Shown: positions 1 to 8,024, counted from the stretch's first letter. The stretch is 29,063 nt of DNA from Euryarchaeota archaeon UBA39 (GCA_002503045.1 DAQW01000052.1:1-29063); one strand, 5' to 3'. The notes: generated from the sequence alone by a model not told the origin. Program-made: numbers and translations.

Positions 1-3000
1 GATTCTATTGGTTTTGGTGCTACTTTAGTAGAGGAATCTGATCAAGATCGACTTCTTTCTAATCAGACTATTTCAGGCACTTTCCATGAAACTGCCCTAT
101 CAGATGAAATTACTAATGAAACAGGAGTTGTTAGATTTAATTTCACAATTCCTAGTTCCCATCCATTAGGTATGATAGATATTCGATTAGATTATTCAGG
201 TAATTTCACTTTACTAGGGACTAATCGTACTTTCAGTACAGTTACAGTTCGTACAATTACAATTATGGTAGTTGACCCTATTTTAGATAATCCAGTTGCA
301 GGTGATACATTCAATGTTACAGGTACTCTAACATCGGAGAATGGCTCTGGAATCATTGATAGGAACGGAAATAATCTTCTCCCTGTTCTAGGATTTACAA
401 TTGATGGATTTACAGATTCATTTACTGTTGTAAATGGAACGGTGTATGATGGTAATTGGTCAGCAAGTATCAGTCTTGATCAAGACTTCCCACGGGGAAC
501 TCACTCAATTAATGTGACATATACTCCTGGTGTCAATTATTTCCTTGGTTCAACTAATGGGACCGACTTTGATAGTAGAGGCTACACTGTTCTTGATTTT
601 AGTGACCCTCTAGATTTAGATCCCGATAGAAGAACGATTAGGGGCGATAATATCACTGTTGCTTTATCTCTTTTAGATAATGCAGGTGCTCCAGTGGAGA
701 ATGCATCTATCAATATCTCAATAGCTGGGCTAATCACATTTGAGATATTTACAAATCAGAATGGTATTGCATCTGGTAACTTTAGCGTTCCAACTACATG
801 GGTTACAGGTCCTTTGACTATCAATGCCACTCATGATGGAATTCAAGGTACAACTGGAGTTCTTGGTGATTCAACATTTACAAGAGTCATTATTCTAGCT
901 CCAACTGTTCTAACAGTTAATTCTGTAGAAGGTGATTTGGTCGCAGGTCAAACAATAATGGTAAATGGTACCCTTCTTGATGAACATGGCTCTTCTTTGT
1001 TAAATGAAACTGGAGAAGCTGTGGGTGGTCTAATTCATCTCGCCATCGATGGAGTAGATACTGGTGCAGCGACTATCGTACAGTCTGATCCAATTACTGG
1101 CCAATGGTCGATATCTTACACTTTACCTGTGGATACTACACCAGGTCCTCATAATGCGACTGCCTTTTTCCTTGGTGGTTTCCTGTGGGTGGATCCAATG
1201 GGGCAAGGAGATTCTCTCAACCCTGAGTATTATCTTGAATCAACTGATACTTTAGGATTCGATGTTTCAGTACCAACCGAGATTCGATTATTTGGTGGGA
1301 ATGCAGATGTTACTCGTGAAGAACTCCTTGATCTAACAGGTGTTCTTCTAGATATTGTCGAGCGCCCTATTCCAGACATGACACTTAGTGTTTGGATGAA
1401 TGGGCAGTTCTTGACCAATGTTACTTCTGATTCTGAAGGAGTCGTTTCTATATTGTATCCAGTTCCTAGTGACATGCCATTGGGGACTCAAAATGTTGAA
1501 GTTCGTTTTGCTGGTGCTCCATTGTATCTTCCATCAAATGCCACAACTACCTTTGATGTATATGCGCCAATAGTTGTAACAGTTGATGCAATTGATACAG
1601 CAGCAGTTGGAGATACTGTGATAATTTCGGGAACGATTAGGGATAATATTCCAGATAACTGGGTACCAGGTCATATTGTTACTGTTCGTGTTGACAATAG
1701 CATCATTGGTTCTGCTACAACTGAAGTTGACGGTACTTGGGCATTGGATTGGATAGTTGGGCCAGCGTTTTCTATTGGGTCACATGAGATTGTTGCCTAT
1801 TCTGAGCCTCAAGGGTTCTATTTGGGTGGACAATCGAATACTAGCATTATCATTAAGCATAATGCAGAGATTACCAATTTGGTCCTTGATGATGGAGGGG
1901 TAGCAACACGGGGTGAGACATGGAACCTTTCGGGTATTCTAGTTGATAGTGACACAAGTCCACGTATTCCAATTGAGGGGGCGATTATTACAATCGAATT
2001 AGACGGCGTCGTACTTACAACGGTAACTACCGATTCAACTGGTGCATTTTCTACTCAGATTCCAGTTTTGGTTTCATATGACCGTGGAATGCATAACATT
2101 AGAATCTCCTATGATGGTAATGACCAATTCATTGGAGCAGAAGCTAATGCTACGGCATATACTTGGTCTGATGTTACTGTCGAAATAATTGATGTTTCAG
2201 ATAATAATATCCGTTCAAATTCCTCGCATCCAATTGAGATCACTGGTAGAATCGTTGAGATTGGTGGTACAGGAAATACAGTCATTGGTTCAGACATTTC
2301 ACTGATTTGGGCTGGAGCTGTAGAATCTGATGCTGTAGTGACATGGGACAATGCCACTGGACAATTCACAATTTCATTGGTTGGCCGTTCACCTATGCAG
2401 GGTGATCTTGAATTTACATTAAAGGTGGTAAGAGATGAATCTAGATTCTTTAATGAGGCAGAGAAAGTCGGAATTGACGCATTCTTGATGGTACCTGCTT
2501 CCTTTAGTGCTGATTCAGTAGAAGTTGACCTTAATTCTCGAGAAATTATTGGAACTGTTATTGTAACCGCAGATGATACTGGTGCCCGTATTGCCAATGT
2601 TTCGATTACAGCATTATTATTCAATCAAACCTCAGAGATTACTCAGTTCGGGAAGTTAACTGATGAATCAGGTGTATTTGAGTACAATTTCGTTAGCCAG
2701 GAACCACTACCTACATTTTCTGATACTGCTCATTGGGGCTACTTTGAAATTCGCCTTAATACAACATCTTCATTGATCGCTCCGGATGATCGAGGTGATT
2801 TGTTGAATATTGTTATTGATCTAACATATGTTCAGGCAGATGAATCAAAGTCTGTATTCAGTCCAAGTTCTATTGCAATTGTTGCTATTATTTTACTTGC
2901 GGCTGCAGGCGCAGTAATTCAAATGAGAAGAAAACGCAGTACAATTGAGGAGATCCAAGATATTTTCACATATACTGCTGAACTATTAGCTGCTGGTGAT

Positions 3001-3282
3001 GAGATTAGAGAAGCAATTTTCAATTGCTATGAGGATTTATGTTTGGTACTGATGCAAAATGGATTCTTGAGACGTGATTTCGAAACAGTACGTGAATTCG
3101 AGATGGCTATTCGTCAGGCATTACCTATTCGTGAATCTGCTTTGGAAGCACTTGACCAAGTCTTTGAGGAAGCAAGATATTCTTCTCATGAGATGGGTGA
3201 TTCTCACAAGGCTGCTGCTCAACAAGCATTGTCAAATGTTGTTTCTGAAATACAGAATATGGCTGAGATACCTACTAGGTAA
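1..3282 (+). CDS. Giant Ig-repeat surface protein with C-terminal anchor and DUF4129-like tail (5' partial)
   Basis: The frame is open from base 1, so the true start lies outside the window; 1093 residues are visible. Most of it is a chain of beta-rich modules of roughly 90-110 residues. Each begins with a variant of G-[DE]-x-[ILV]-x-[LV]-x-G-x-[LI] followed by acidic and Gly turns, which is typical of bacterial Ig-like/invasin-type repeats. Many N-x-S/T sites suggest glycosylation outside the cell. A hydrophobic segment at about residues 957-976 is followed by MRRKR, which puts the last ~115 residues in the cytoplasm. That tail (YEDLCLVL, GFLRRDFETVREFE, then an acidic helix with ARY) matches my picture of the C-terminal DUF4129 domain, often linked to MoxR/DUF58/transglutaminase clusters. 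The outside modules probably bind or adhere and the tail may contact cytoplasmic partners. The fold class is fairly sure and the function is not known. Confidence 0.8.
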   Translation, partial: DSIGFGATLVEESDQDRLLSNQTISGTFHETALSDEITNETGVVRFNFTIPSSHPLGMIDIRLDYSGNFTLLGTNRTFSTVTVRTITIMVVDPILDNPVAGDTFNVTGTLTSENGSGIIDRNGNNLLPVLGFTIDGFTDSFTVVNGTVYDGNWSASISLDQDFPRGTHSINVTYTPGVNYFLGSTNGTDFDSRGYTVLDFSDPLDLDPDRRTIRGDNITVALSLLDNAGAPVENASINISIAGLITFEIFTNQNGIASGNFSVPTTWVTGPLTINATHDGIQGTTGVLGDSTFTRVIILAPTVLTVNSVEGDLVAGQTIMVNGTLLDEHGSSLLNETGEAVGGLIHLAIDGVDTGAATIVQSDPITGQWSISYTLPVDTTPGPHNATAFFLGGFLWVDPMGQGDSLNPEYYLESTDTLGFDVSVPTEIRLFGGNADVTREELLDLTGVLLDIVERPIPDMTLSVWMNGQFLTNVTSDSEGVVSILYPVPSDMPLGTQNVEVRFAGAPLYLPSNATTTFDVYAPIVVTVDAIDTAAVGDTVIISGTIRDNIPDNWVPGHIVTVRVDNSIIGSATTEVDGTWALDWIVGPAFSIGSHEIVAYSEPQGFYLGGQSNTSIIIKHNAEITNLVLDDGGVATRGETWNLSGILVDSDTSPRIPIEGAIITIELDGVVLTTVTTDSTGAFSTQIPVLVSYDRGMHNIRISYDGNDQFIGAEANATAYTWSDVTVEIIDVSDNNIRSNSSHPIEITGRIVEIGGTGNTVIGSDISLIWAGAVESDAVVTWDNATGQFTISLVGRSPMQGDLEFTLKVVRDESRFFNEAEKVGIDAFLMVPASFSADSVEVDLNSREIIGTVIVTADDTGARIANVSITALLFNQTSEITQFGKLTDESGVFEYNFVSQEPLPTFSDTAHWGYFEIRLNTTSSLIAPDDRGDLLNIVIDLTYVQADESKSVFSPSSIAIVAIILLAAAGAVIQMRRKRSTIEEIQDIFTYTAELLAAGDEIREAIFNCYEDLCLVLMQNGFLRRDFETVREFEMAIRQALPIRESALEALDQVFEEARYSSHEMGDSHKAAAQQALSNVVSEIQNMAEIPTR

Positions 3283-3756
3283 TCATTCTGAGAAACGAAT
3301 TTCTAATCTACCTTTAGCATGAGTTGCACTAAGTATTTCTCTTCCATTTGGAAGAGGGGTTACCACTGGTTCTAACCCTTCTCTATCGATTCGAAGATAT
3401 GAGGTTCCTGAATGGATTCCTACCTTTACCTCCAAACCGTCAGAAGGCAATCCTAGAGTCATTATGGAAACTCCATCAATCATTGCCACTGCATCTAATG
3501 ATGCGCCCATGAGATTTTGAGCAAACAGTTGTGAATCTGCTTCTCTTGTGCGTTCGACAACTTCACTTGCAGATTGTAGGAATTTTTCGTGCCCATTAAT
3601 TGCAGGAGAATCTACAGTAGTAGTGGAAATAAAATGTGCATGTAATTCCATAGCTGTCGAATCCAAGCTATGCTCAACTGCTTGATTTTCACCTTCTCCG
3701 TCTATCTCGATGGTGTGCCATTGCATGTCCGACATTATCCTGCCCAAGTACTGCAT
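3283..3756 (-). CDS. Hypothetical protein downstream of XPD-like helicase
   Basis: I do not recognise this 157-residue protein. It has no signal peptide, membrane segment or Cys cluster. The N-terminal half is acidic and Ser/Thr/Glu rich. The C-terminal ~60 residues look like short beta strands (VKVGIHSG, SYLRIDREG, GRLEIRFSE). It begins about 18 bases after the helicase stop, so it is probably co-transcribed. A GAGGG motif at 3770-3766 sits 9 bases before the ATG at 3756, which is why I chose that start. TTG 3765, ATG 3762, ATG 3735 and ATG 3726 are in-frame alternatives. Its stop TGA directly abuts the stop of the convergent surface-protein gene, with no bases between them. Confidence 0.6.
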   Translation of the reverse strand: MQYLGRIMSDMQWHTIEIDGEGENQAVEHSLDSTAMELHAHFISTTTVDSPAINGHEKFLQSASEVVERTREADSQLFAQNLMGASLDAVAMIDGVSIMTLGLPSDGLEVKVGIHSGTSYLRIDREGLEPVVTPLPNGREILSATHAKGRLEIRFSE

Positions 3757-3774
3757 AGTCATCAACCCTCGTAG

Positions 3775-5811
3775 TCATCCACTATGTCTTGCTGGTTCTG
3801 GATGGCGGGTAAAGAACCGTCTAACAAGACGTTCTGTTGAACTTGAGTCAACTGTTTCAAACATGTTTAGATTACGTGGTAAGCAACTACGATATCCTCT
3901 ATCTCCTACTCGCCGGTCAAGTATGACTACAATCGCTCGATCTTCTGCTTTTCTGATTGGTCTACCCATGGCTTGTAAAATTGAATTCACTGCAGGTTGT
4001 GCAGCAGAATATTTCCATGCATTTCTTTCTCCAAATCGTTCAGCAACATAATCTCTTAGTGCTTGATTAGATGCTGTAGGTCTTGCCATAGGGATTCCAA
4101 TACAAATTACAGCATCTAAGATATTAGCGTCATAATCAATTCCTTCAGATAATCGTGCATTATAGACTCCTGCTAAGATACATCTCTGACCTGCATCTCT
4201 TGATCGCTTGAGTTGAATTAGTGCATTTTCTACCTGAAATTTAGACCAACTTCGTTCTTCAACAATCACTCTTCTTCCTGGCCATGAACCTTCATTGATG
4301 ATGTCATCTAGTAAGTCATATGATGGTAGAAAAATAGCAACATGTCCAGGTGTTTGCCGGAGTACGCTATGGATATGTTCCCTTATCTTCCTAGTATTTT
4401 CACCGGTTCGATTTGAATATTTAGTAGTTACATCAGTTGCAAGTAATACTGGTCTGCGATCATTTTCGAATGGGCTTGAATATTCTTCATAGATAACTTC
4501 TCGATTTTTTGGAACTCTCAAGATTTCACCATACATCGATGGGGGAAATAGTGTTCCAGACATTAGGATGGCTCCGGAGCACCTAGAAAAAACGGATTGA
4601 GAAACAACTCCAGGATCTAGTAAGTGGGTTGTAATGCGTCCTTCCTCTTTGAGACCCAACAGATCGAATACGGTTGCCAATGCTTTCTCTCCTCTTCTCT
4701 CATCCAAAATGGAGATTATTTCTGCAAACCTATAGCATGCTAAGTCTTGTTCGTCATCTATTTCTTCATCAAGATCCACTTGGACTTCTTGTAAAGTTTT
4801 GATGAAGTTGGTAAGAGAAATTGGTTCCTCAATTGTTTCTATTAGTGAGTTCTCAATTATTTCTAGTAACTCAGAGGGATGTGTCATCATTTCCTCTTGT
4901 TTGCCTAACATTTTTTTTAGGCTGGTAATATATTCGCTAATACTTGTTCTAATTCTAGATAATGCCGCTTCAGATTTCCGTGCATTCTCTAAATCGTCAT
5001 TATGCATATCCGTTTTCGAATTCGAATTTACCCTTTCAGCAGATAAATTATCTAATCGTCCTCGATGTTCTTCCATTTCATTGAATGCATCTCTAATTAT
5101 TTGATTAGTTAATCTCCGTTCTAACCCCATTCTGATTCTGTTTGGCAAATTATGTGCTTCGTCTACCACGATAATTGTATCTTCAAGTTCAATTCCCATT
5201 GATGGGAGAGAGGCTTCTCTAATGTTCTCGACAAATACGTGATTATAATCGCAAACGATGATGTCTGAATCTTTAACAGATGAACGTGCTGTTGACCAAG
5301 AACATATGCCTCTTTTCCGACCTAAATCTATCACTTCGTCTACGTGTTTTGGTCCCTCTAAAATGAAATTACGTAGATTATTTCTCCCAAGAGTCTTCAT
5401 ATCTTCTGGCACATCTGCTTCACAACTACATTTCCCAGTAATTCGATCGACATCTATGCACATAGATTCTCTTCCAATCATGTCGACCAATTTGATTTGA
5501 TCAGAAAGAAGTATCTTTTCGTTAATTTTTTTCACTGAATCAACAACTATTCGATGTTGGCTCTGTCTACCTGTTAGGAACAAAATTTTCTTTTTACCTT
5601 CTGGATGATTTTTTGCTGCAGAGAGTGAAGAAGAAAGAGAAGCTGCTGTTTTCCCGATTCCAGTTGGTGCTGCGGCGAACAGAAAACCATTTTTTTGAAG
5701 AACAATATTCCCATCTTCAATCATTTTTGCTTGCCCTTCGCGCAGAGTATCGTGGGCTACGAACTCAAATTCTTGGGCAGTCACATTTTCTTCTGAAACT
5801 CGGCCCCTCAA
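3775..5811 (-). CDS. XPD/Rad3 (DinG-like) superfamily 2 DNA helicase with probable Fe-S cluster
   Basis: This is a probable ATP-dependent 5'-3' DNA helicase of the XPD/DinG group, acting in repair or replication. Numbered from the TTG start, Walker A APTGIGKT is at 48-55, DEAH at 217-220, a motif resembling SGTLFPP is in the second half, and motif VI QAMGRPIRK is near 613-622. Four cysteines (118, 128, 130, 170) lie between Walker A and DEAH, where XPD carries its 4Fe-4S cluster. The CSC pair is tighter than the usual C-x2-C. A helical insertion at about 225-330 fits an arch domain. At 678 residues it is a little longer than typical archaeal XPD. The start is uncertain: TTG 5811 has no clear SD, and GTG 5784 still retains the L-R-E-G-Q motif. 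It lies downstream of two small regulator-like genes and may be co-transcribed with them. Confidence 0.85.
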   Translation of the reverse strand: MRGRVSEENVTAQEFEFVAHDTLREGQAKMIEDGNIVLQKNGFLFAAAPTGIGKTAASLSSSLSAAKNHPEGKKKILFLTGRQSQHRIVVDSVKKINEKILLSDQIKLVDMIGRESMCIDVDRITGKCSCEADVPEDMKTLGRNNLRNFILEGPKHVDEVIDLGRKRGICSWSTARSSVKDSDIIVCDYNHVFVENIREASLPSMGIELEDTIIVVDEAHNLPNRIRMGLERRLTNQIIRDAFNEMEEHRGRLDNLSAERVNSNSKTDMHNDDLENARKSEAALSRIRTSISEYITSLKKMLGKQEEMMTHPSELLEIIENSLIETIEEPISLTNFIKTLQEVQVDLDEEIDDEQDLACYRFAEIISILDERRGEKALATVFDLLGLKEEGRITTHLLDPGVVSQSVFSRCSGAILMSGTLFPPSMYGEILRVPKNREVIYEEYSSPFENDRRPVLLATDVTTKYSNRTGENTRKIREHIHSVLRQTPGHVAIFLPSYDLLDDIINEGSWPGRRVIVEERSWSKFQVENALIQLKRSRDAGQRCILAGVYNARLSEGIDYDANILDAVICIGIPMARPTASNQALRDYVAERFGERNAWKYSAAQPAVNSILQAMGRPIRKAEDRAIVVILDRRVGDRGYRSCLPRNLNMFETVDSSSTERLVRRFFTRHPEPARHSG

Positions 5812-5818
5812 GAAGATT

Positions 5819-5834
5819 CGCTAGATGCCTAGCG
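5819..5834. repeat. Perfect 6-bp inverted repeat upstream of helicase start
   Basis: CGCTAG, a 4-base loop ATGC, then CTAGCG. It sits 8 bases upstream of the annotated TTG start of the helicase, so it could fold in the leader of that mRNA or be a protein-binding palindrome. It is short, and its function is unknown. Confidence 0.5.
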
Positions 5835-5851
5835 GCCAAATCAATTAGGTT

Positions 5852-5883
5852 GCCCCGAAATTCGGGGCGGGTGTGTGGGTGAT
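5852..5883. repeat. GC-rich hairpin plus GGGTGTGTGGGTGAT tail, copy A
   Basis: GCCCCGA/TCGGGGC form a 7-bp stem around a 3-base loop (5852-5868). GGGTGTGTGGGTGAT follows at 5869-5883. The same layout recurs 99 bases away (copy B), and the tail recurs again at 6198. The surrounding DNA is AT-rich, so the element stands out by composition. Confidence 0.6.
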
Positions 5884-6179
5884 CATACATTTCTTTGAAT
5901 TTGAAAGGCTCTCTCTCTAAGTCCCTCAAAATTTCTGGGGTTGAATGGTGTCCCCGCCGGAGCGGGGGGGTGTGTGGTGAAAATTGTAGATGCATCTACT
6001 GCTCTGTCTCTGATTGGATCCAAGTTTTGTTGAAACAATTCTCTTATTGGATTAGATTTTGTACACTTGGTTAGCATTGTATTTCTTAATGCACTTCGTA
6101 ACTTTAGTGGGAGAAAGACATTGGTCGCAGGGGGGTTTTGACGCCCCCCTGCATTGGTTGAGTTCCCATCCCCTACCAT
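5883..6179 (-). CDS. Small RHH-like protein, possibly frameshifted
   Basis: This 98-residue frame starts right after the RHH regulator gene. AAGGAGGG at 6196-6189 gives a 9-base spacing to ATG 6179; ATG 6185 is an alternative. The N-terminus is Gly/Pro rich and is encoded by a GC-rich hairpin. Residues around NVFLPLKLRSALRN and KSNPIRELFQQNL fit a beta strand, helix, turn, helix pattern like a ribbon-helix-helix domain, so it may be a second DNA-binding protein. The C-terminal third passes through a run of seven C (minus strand, 5970-5964). After this run the neighbouring frame, open down to 5765, also reads like protein (EILRDLEREPFKFKE, NLIDLAARHLANLLEG). One extra C would join the two into about 140 residues. 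The gene is moderately likely, and where it ends is unclear. Confidence 0.45.
   Translation of the reverse strand: MVGDGNSTNAGGRQNPPATNVFLPLKLRSALRNTMLTKCTKSNPIRELFQQNLDPIRDRAVDASTIFTTHPPAPAGTPFNPRNFEGLRERAFQIQRNV
5952..5980. repeat. GC-rich hairpin plus GGGTGTGTGGTGA tail, copy B
   Basis: CCCCGC/GCGGGG form a 6-bp stem around CGGA (5952-5967). GGGTGTGTGGTGA follows at 5968-5980. The order hairpin then GGGTGTGTGG-TGA is the same as in copy A, although the loop sequence differs. The element overlaps the small RHH-like frame and its seven-base homopolymer. Confidence 0.6.
6127..6152. repeat. Strong 9-bp GC hairpin
   Basis: GCAGGGGGG and CCCCCCTGC pair perfectly around an 8-base loop. It lies near the 5' end of the small RHH-like frame, where it encodes a Gly/Pro-rich stretch. 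In the mRNA it would lie about 25 codons or fewer from the start and could affect translation. It lacks the GTGTGTG tail of copies A-C. Confidence 0.6.
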
Positions 6180-6188
6180 GTCCATCCG

Positions 6189-6209
6189 CCCTCCTTAGGG
6201 TGTGTGATC
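6189..6209. repeat. Short hairpin plus GGGTGTGTGATC, partial copy C
   Basis: CCCT/AGGG (4-bp stem, loop CCTT) is followed by GGGTGTGTGATC at 6198-6209. This resembles the tails of copies A and B. It overlaps the stop codon of the RHH gene and the SD of the next gene, so part of the similarity may be coincidental. Confidence 0.35.
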
Positions 6210-6569
6210 CTCTCTTTGTCTCAGCCGTTGTGCTAGCTGTTGATGCCGTGCTTCTAGCACAGTTTGAAGGTCATCTGAAGCAACCATTTCTGCTTTCATG
6301 TGGGTTCTTAATGCTGCTCTAGTAACTTGATCAGGAGAATCGCCATGTATGCTGCAAAACATTTCGATTTTGTCAGTGAGATCCATTCCTAAATCAACAG
6401 AAAGAGTTCCTCCAATTGCTCTAGATGGTGATGATTCGATTAATTGGCGAACCGCGAGACGAATGACATCAGATCTATTCCGCATGCCATCTAAGCCAAC
6501 CATTTGGTCTAAGGCCATGAGATGATCTTCAGGAATTCTGCACTGAACCATTGGGCTGACATTGGACAT
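6195..6569 (-). CDS. Ribbon-helix-helix transcriptional regulator, possibly double RHH
   Basis: This 124-residue cytoplasmic DNA-binding protein begins MSNVSPMVQCRIPEDHL. That is a classic RHH start: strand VQCRIP, helix over LMALDQMV, turn with NRSD, then helix VIRLAVRQLIES. The second half (GGTLSVDLGMDLTDKIE, then DSPDQVTRAALRTHM) has the same strand-helix-turn-helix rhythm, so the protein may carry two RHH units. GGAGGT at 6583-6578 lies 8 bases before ATG 6569, which sets the start; the frame is open further upstream, but that stretch overlaps the promoter region. Palindromic and direct TTGTATT repeats lie just upstream and suggest autoregulation. The next gene follows within 15 bases and the helicase lies further downstream. 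Confidence 0.8.
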   Translation of the reverse strand: MSNVSPMVQCRIPEDHLMALDQMVGLDGMRNRSDVIRLAVRQLIESSPSRAIGGTLSVDLGMDLTDKIEMFCSIHGDSPDQVTRAALRTHMKAEMVASDDLQTVLEARHQQLAQRLRQREDHTP

Positions 6570-6604
6570 TCTCCGCGACCTCCAATTAACGGGGGTAAGT
6601 CTCA

Positions 6605-6647
6605 GTATATAGTTGTATTTCATTTGCAATACATTTGTATTACAATA
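6605..6647 (-). promoter_or_regulatory. Putative promoter and operator of the RHH gene
   Basis: On the minus strand a TATA-like CTATATAC lies at 6612-6605, about 35-43 bases before the ATG. Just upstream is the palindrome AATACA-TT-TGTATT (6628-6641). TTGTATT recurs at 6613-6619 and 6635-6641, 22 bases apart, close to two helical turns. Inverted half-sites on one DNA face next to the TATA box are what a self-regulating RHH protein would use. The sites are visible; the binding is inferred. Confidence 0.45.
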
Positions 6648-6652
6648 AAATA

Positions 6653-7396
6653 TTATTCGGATTCGTCATACGTGTCTCCTTTTTCGTTCCACCATCTCCA
6701 AATGATTAGTCCAATTAACGTTGAACTTGCATGACCAATTGAGATGGCTGCATCTGTACCATAACTAGTGTAATTCCAAACCTCAAATAAGAAAACAAGT
6801 ATCAAAGGAAATAGTGGTTTCTTCGCATGATAAGCAAGTGCCCCCAAAGCCCCAAACATTCCAATTGATCCACCTCTGAATGACCTGCTCATGACGTAAG
6901 AAAACAAATCAATATCGGGATTTATGGTGAAACCAATATTGTAAAAAATTGCCATAAATATTGATGTTAATGCACTAGTTCCGATGAAAATTATTGCCGC
7001 ACGTTTCCAATTATTATGTGCCTCAAACGATTGTAAAAAGAACATTATTCCTGCTGTAACATACATCGCATGTACTGTATCCCAATGTGCAAAGGGTGAA
7101 ATGATTAATGATAAAAGGAAAATTAGAGGATTAGTTGTTAATTCATTTGGGTCCATTCTAGCGATTTGCTCACTAATTACTTTCAAACTGTAAAAAAGAT
7201 CACCCTCTAAGGCATCTTCTATTAGAATCACATAACTCCAAACTAATACAAGATAGAATATTGTAAATCGTCTGGTTTGAATAATCTGTTTAGGGTTCAG
7301 TATTTTTCCAGAAGTATCTCTCCAAGGCGCAACAAATCCAAGTAAGTTTTTGGACACATGTTGAGGTCCAGAATGTGGTAAAATCTGGTCTTCCAC
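6653..7396 (-). CDS. Rhomboid-family intramembrane serine protease-like protein
   Basis: This 247-residue multi-pass membrane protein has a short cytoplasmic N-terminus and about six hydrophobic segments. Rhomboid signatures are present: H104/H109 in PFAHWDTVHAMYV, the serine motif GGSIGMFG with Ser177, and a His in the last segment, IGHASSTLIG (His222). The Ser/His pair matches the catalytic dyad of rhomboids, which cut transmembrane substrates in the bilayer. The Asn usually found after the HxxxxH region is replaced (MYVTAG), so activity is likely but not certain. The start is GTG, with AGGGG nine bases upstream. It is first in the leftward group and could process surface proteins such as the two giant anchored proteins nearby, which is speculation. 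Confidence 0.72.
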   Translation of the reverse strand: MEDQILPHSGPQHVSKNLLGFVAPWRDTSGKILNPKQIIQTRRFTIFYLVLVWSYVILIEDALEGDLFYSLKVISEQIARMDPNELTTNPLIFLLSLIISPFAHWDTVHAMYVTAGIMFFLQSFEAHNNWKRAAIIFIGTSALTSIFMAIFYNIGFTINPDIDLFSYVMSRSFRGGSIGMFGALGALAYHAKKPLFPLILVFLFEVWNYTSYGTDAAISIGHASSTLIGLIIWRWWNEKGDTYDESE

Positions 7397-7513
7397 ATAT
7401 TATTGCCCCTTTCTTCTTCATTTGAAACCTCTCCTTACTTTCGAATATATATTTCACACCGATTTTACATTTTCAAGCGATTCGGCCATATAGTTGTGAT
7501 ATAACCCAGAAGC
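7397..7513. promoter_or_regulatory. Divergent promoter region
   Basis: A 117-bp AT-rich spacer separates the leftward rhomboid gene from the rightward TerB-like gene. AATATATATT at 7444-7453 is a good TATA candidate for the leftward gene. ATATAG at 7488-7493 lies about 23 bases before ATG 7514, and there is no SD before that ATG. The rightward gene is therefore probably transcribed without a leader. Confidence 0.45.
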
Positions 7514-7969
7514 ATGGGAAGTAAGGGGGAGAGTAGAGGACTCTACATTCTAATGAGAACAGTCCAGGTTGCTTTAGCTGATGACATTGTTACTGATGAT
7601 GAATCTGCAATTTTGAAAGTTATTGAATCAGTAATGGGTTTAGATTCAGGTAGTTTACAAGATTGCTTTGCCATAGCCCGAGGTGATATGATGTCTCCAT
7701 TTACGGATTCAGATGTTGATGGTCATACAAATCGAAAGTTGGGCGATCTTGCAATGTATCAGAATGTTTTGATTACAGCATTAGATGATGAAGTGATAAC
7801 AGATGATGAGATGGCAATGTTAGATGTTCTTCGGAGAGTTCTGCGCCTTCAATCTGATGAACATGCTTTGATGGTTGAACAGATTCGATTGCTTGTGGCT
7901 AGATCTGATAGTTCTGAACGTCTTACTGAGAGAATGGAAAGATATTTGGTCAGACATCCATTCTCATGA
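7514..7969 (+). CDS. TerB-like duplicated helical acidic protein
   Basis: This 151-residue soluble protein is built from two similar halves. Each carries the pattern A-L-x-D-x-x-[VI]-T-D-D-E followed by a leucine-rich helix: ALADDIVTDDESAILKVIE near 17-35 and ALDDEVITDDEMAMLDVLR near 88-106. This resembles the acidic loop and helix of TerB/TerB-C domains, which are linked to metal binding and stress-sensing membrane complexes. No signal peptide or membrane segment is seen. The next rightward gene, 55 bases away, is a giant exported protein. The domain assignment is tentative, but the internal duplication is clear. Confidence 0.65.
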   Translation: MGSKGESRGLYILMRTVQVALADDIVTDDESAILKVIESVMGLDSGSLQDCFAIARGDMMSPFTDSDVDGHTNRKLGDLAMYQNVLITALDDEVITDDEMAMLDVLRRVLRLQSDEHALMVEQIRLLVARSDSSERLTERMERYLVRHPFS

Positions 7970-8024
7970 GCATCTTTCCTTTCTGTTCCGAATTGCCTAA
8001 ATCCTGTGTGTATTCTCAACGTCC

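Noticed and set aside
2109..2624. 171-residue open frame on the minus strand
   Set aside because: Lies fully antisense to the Ig-repeat gene, lacks an SD and reads as low-complexity Ser/Thr shadow sequence.
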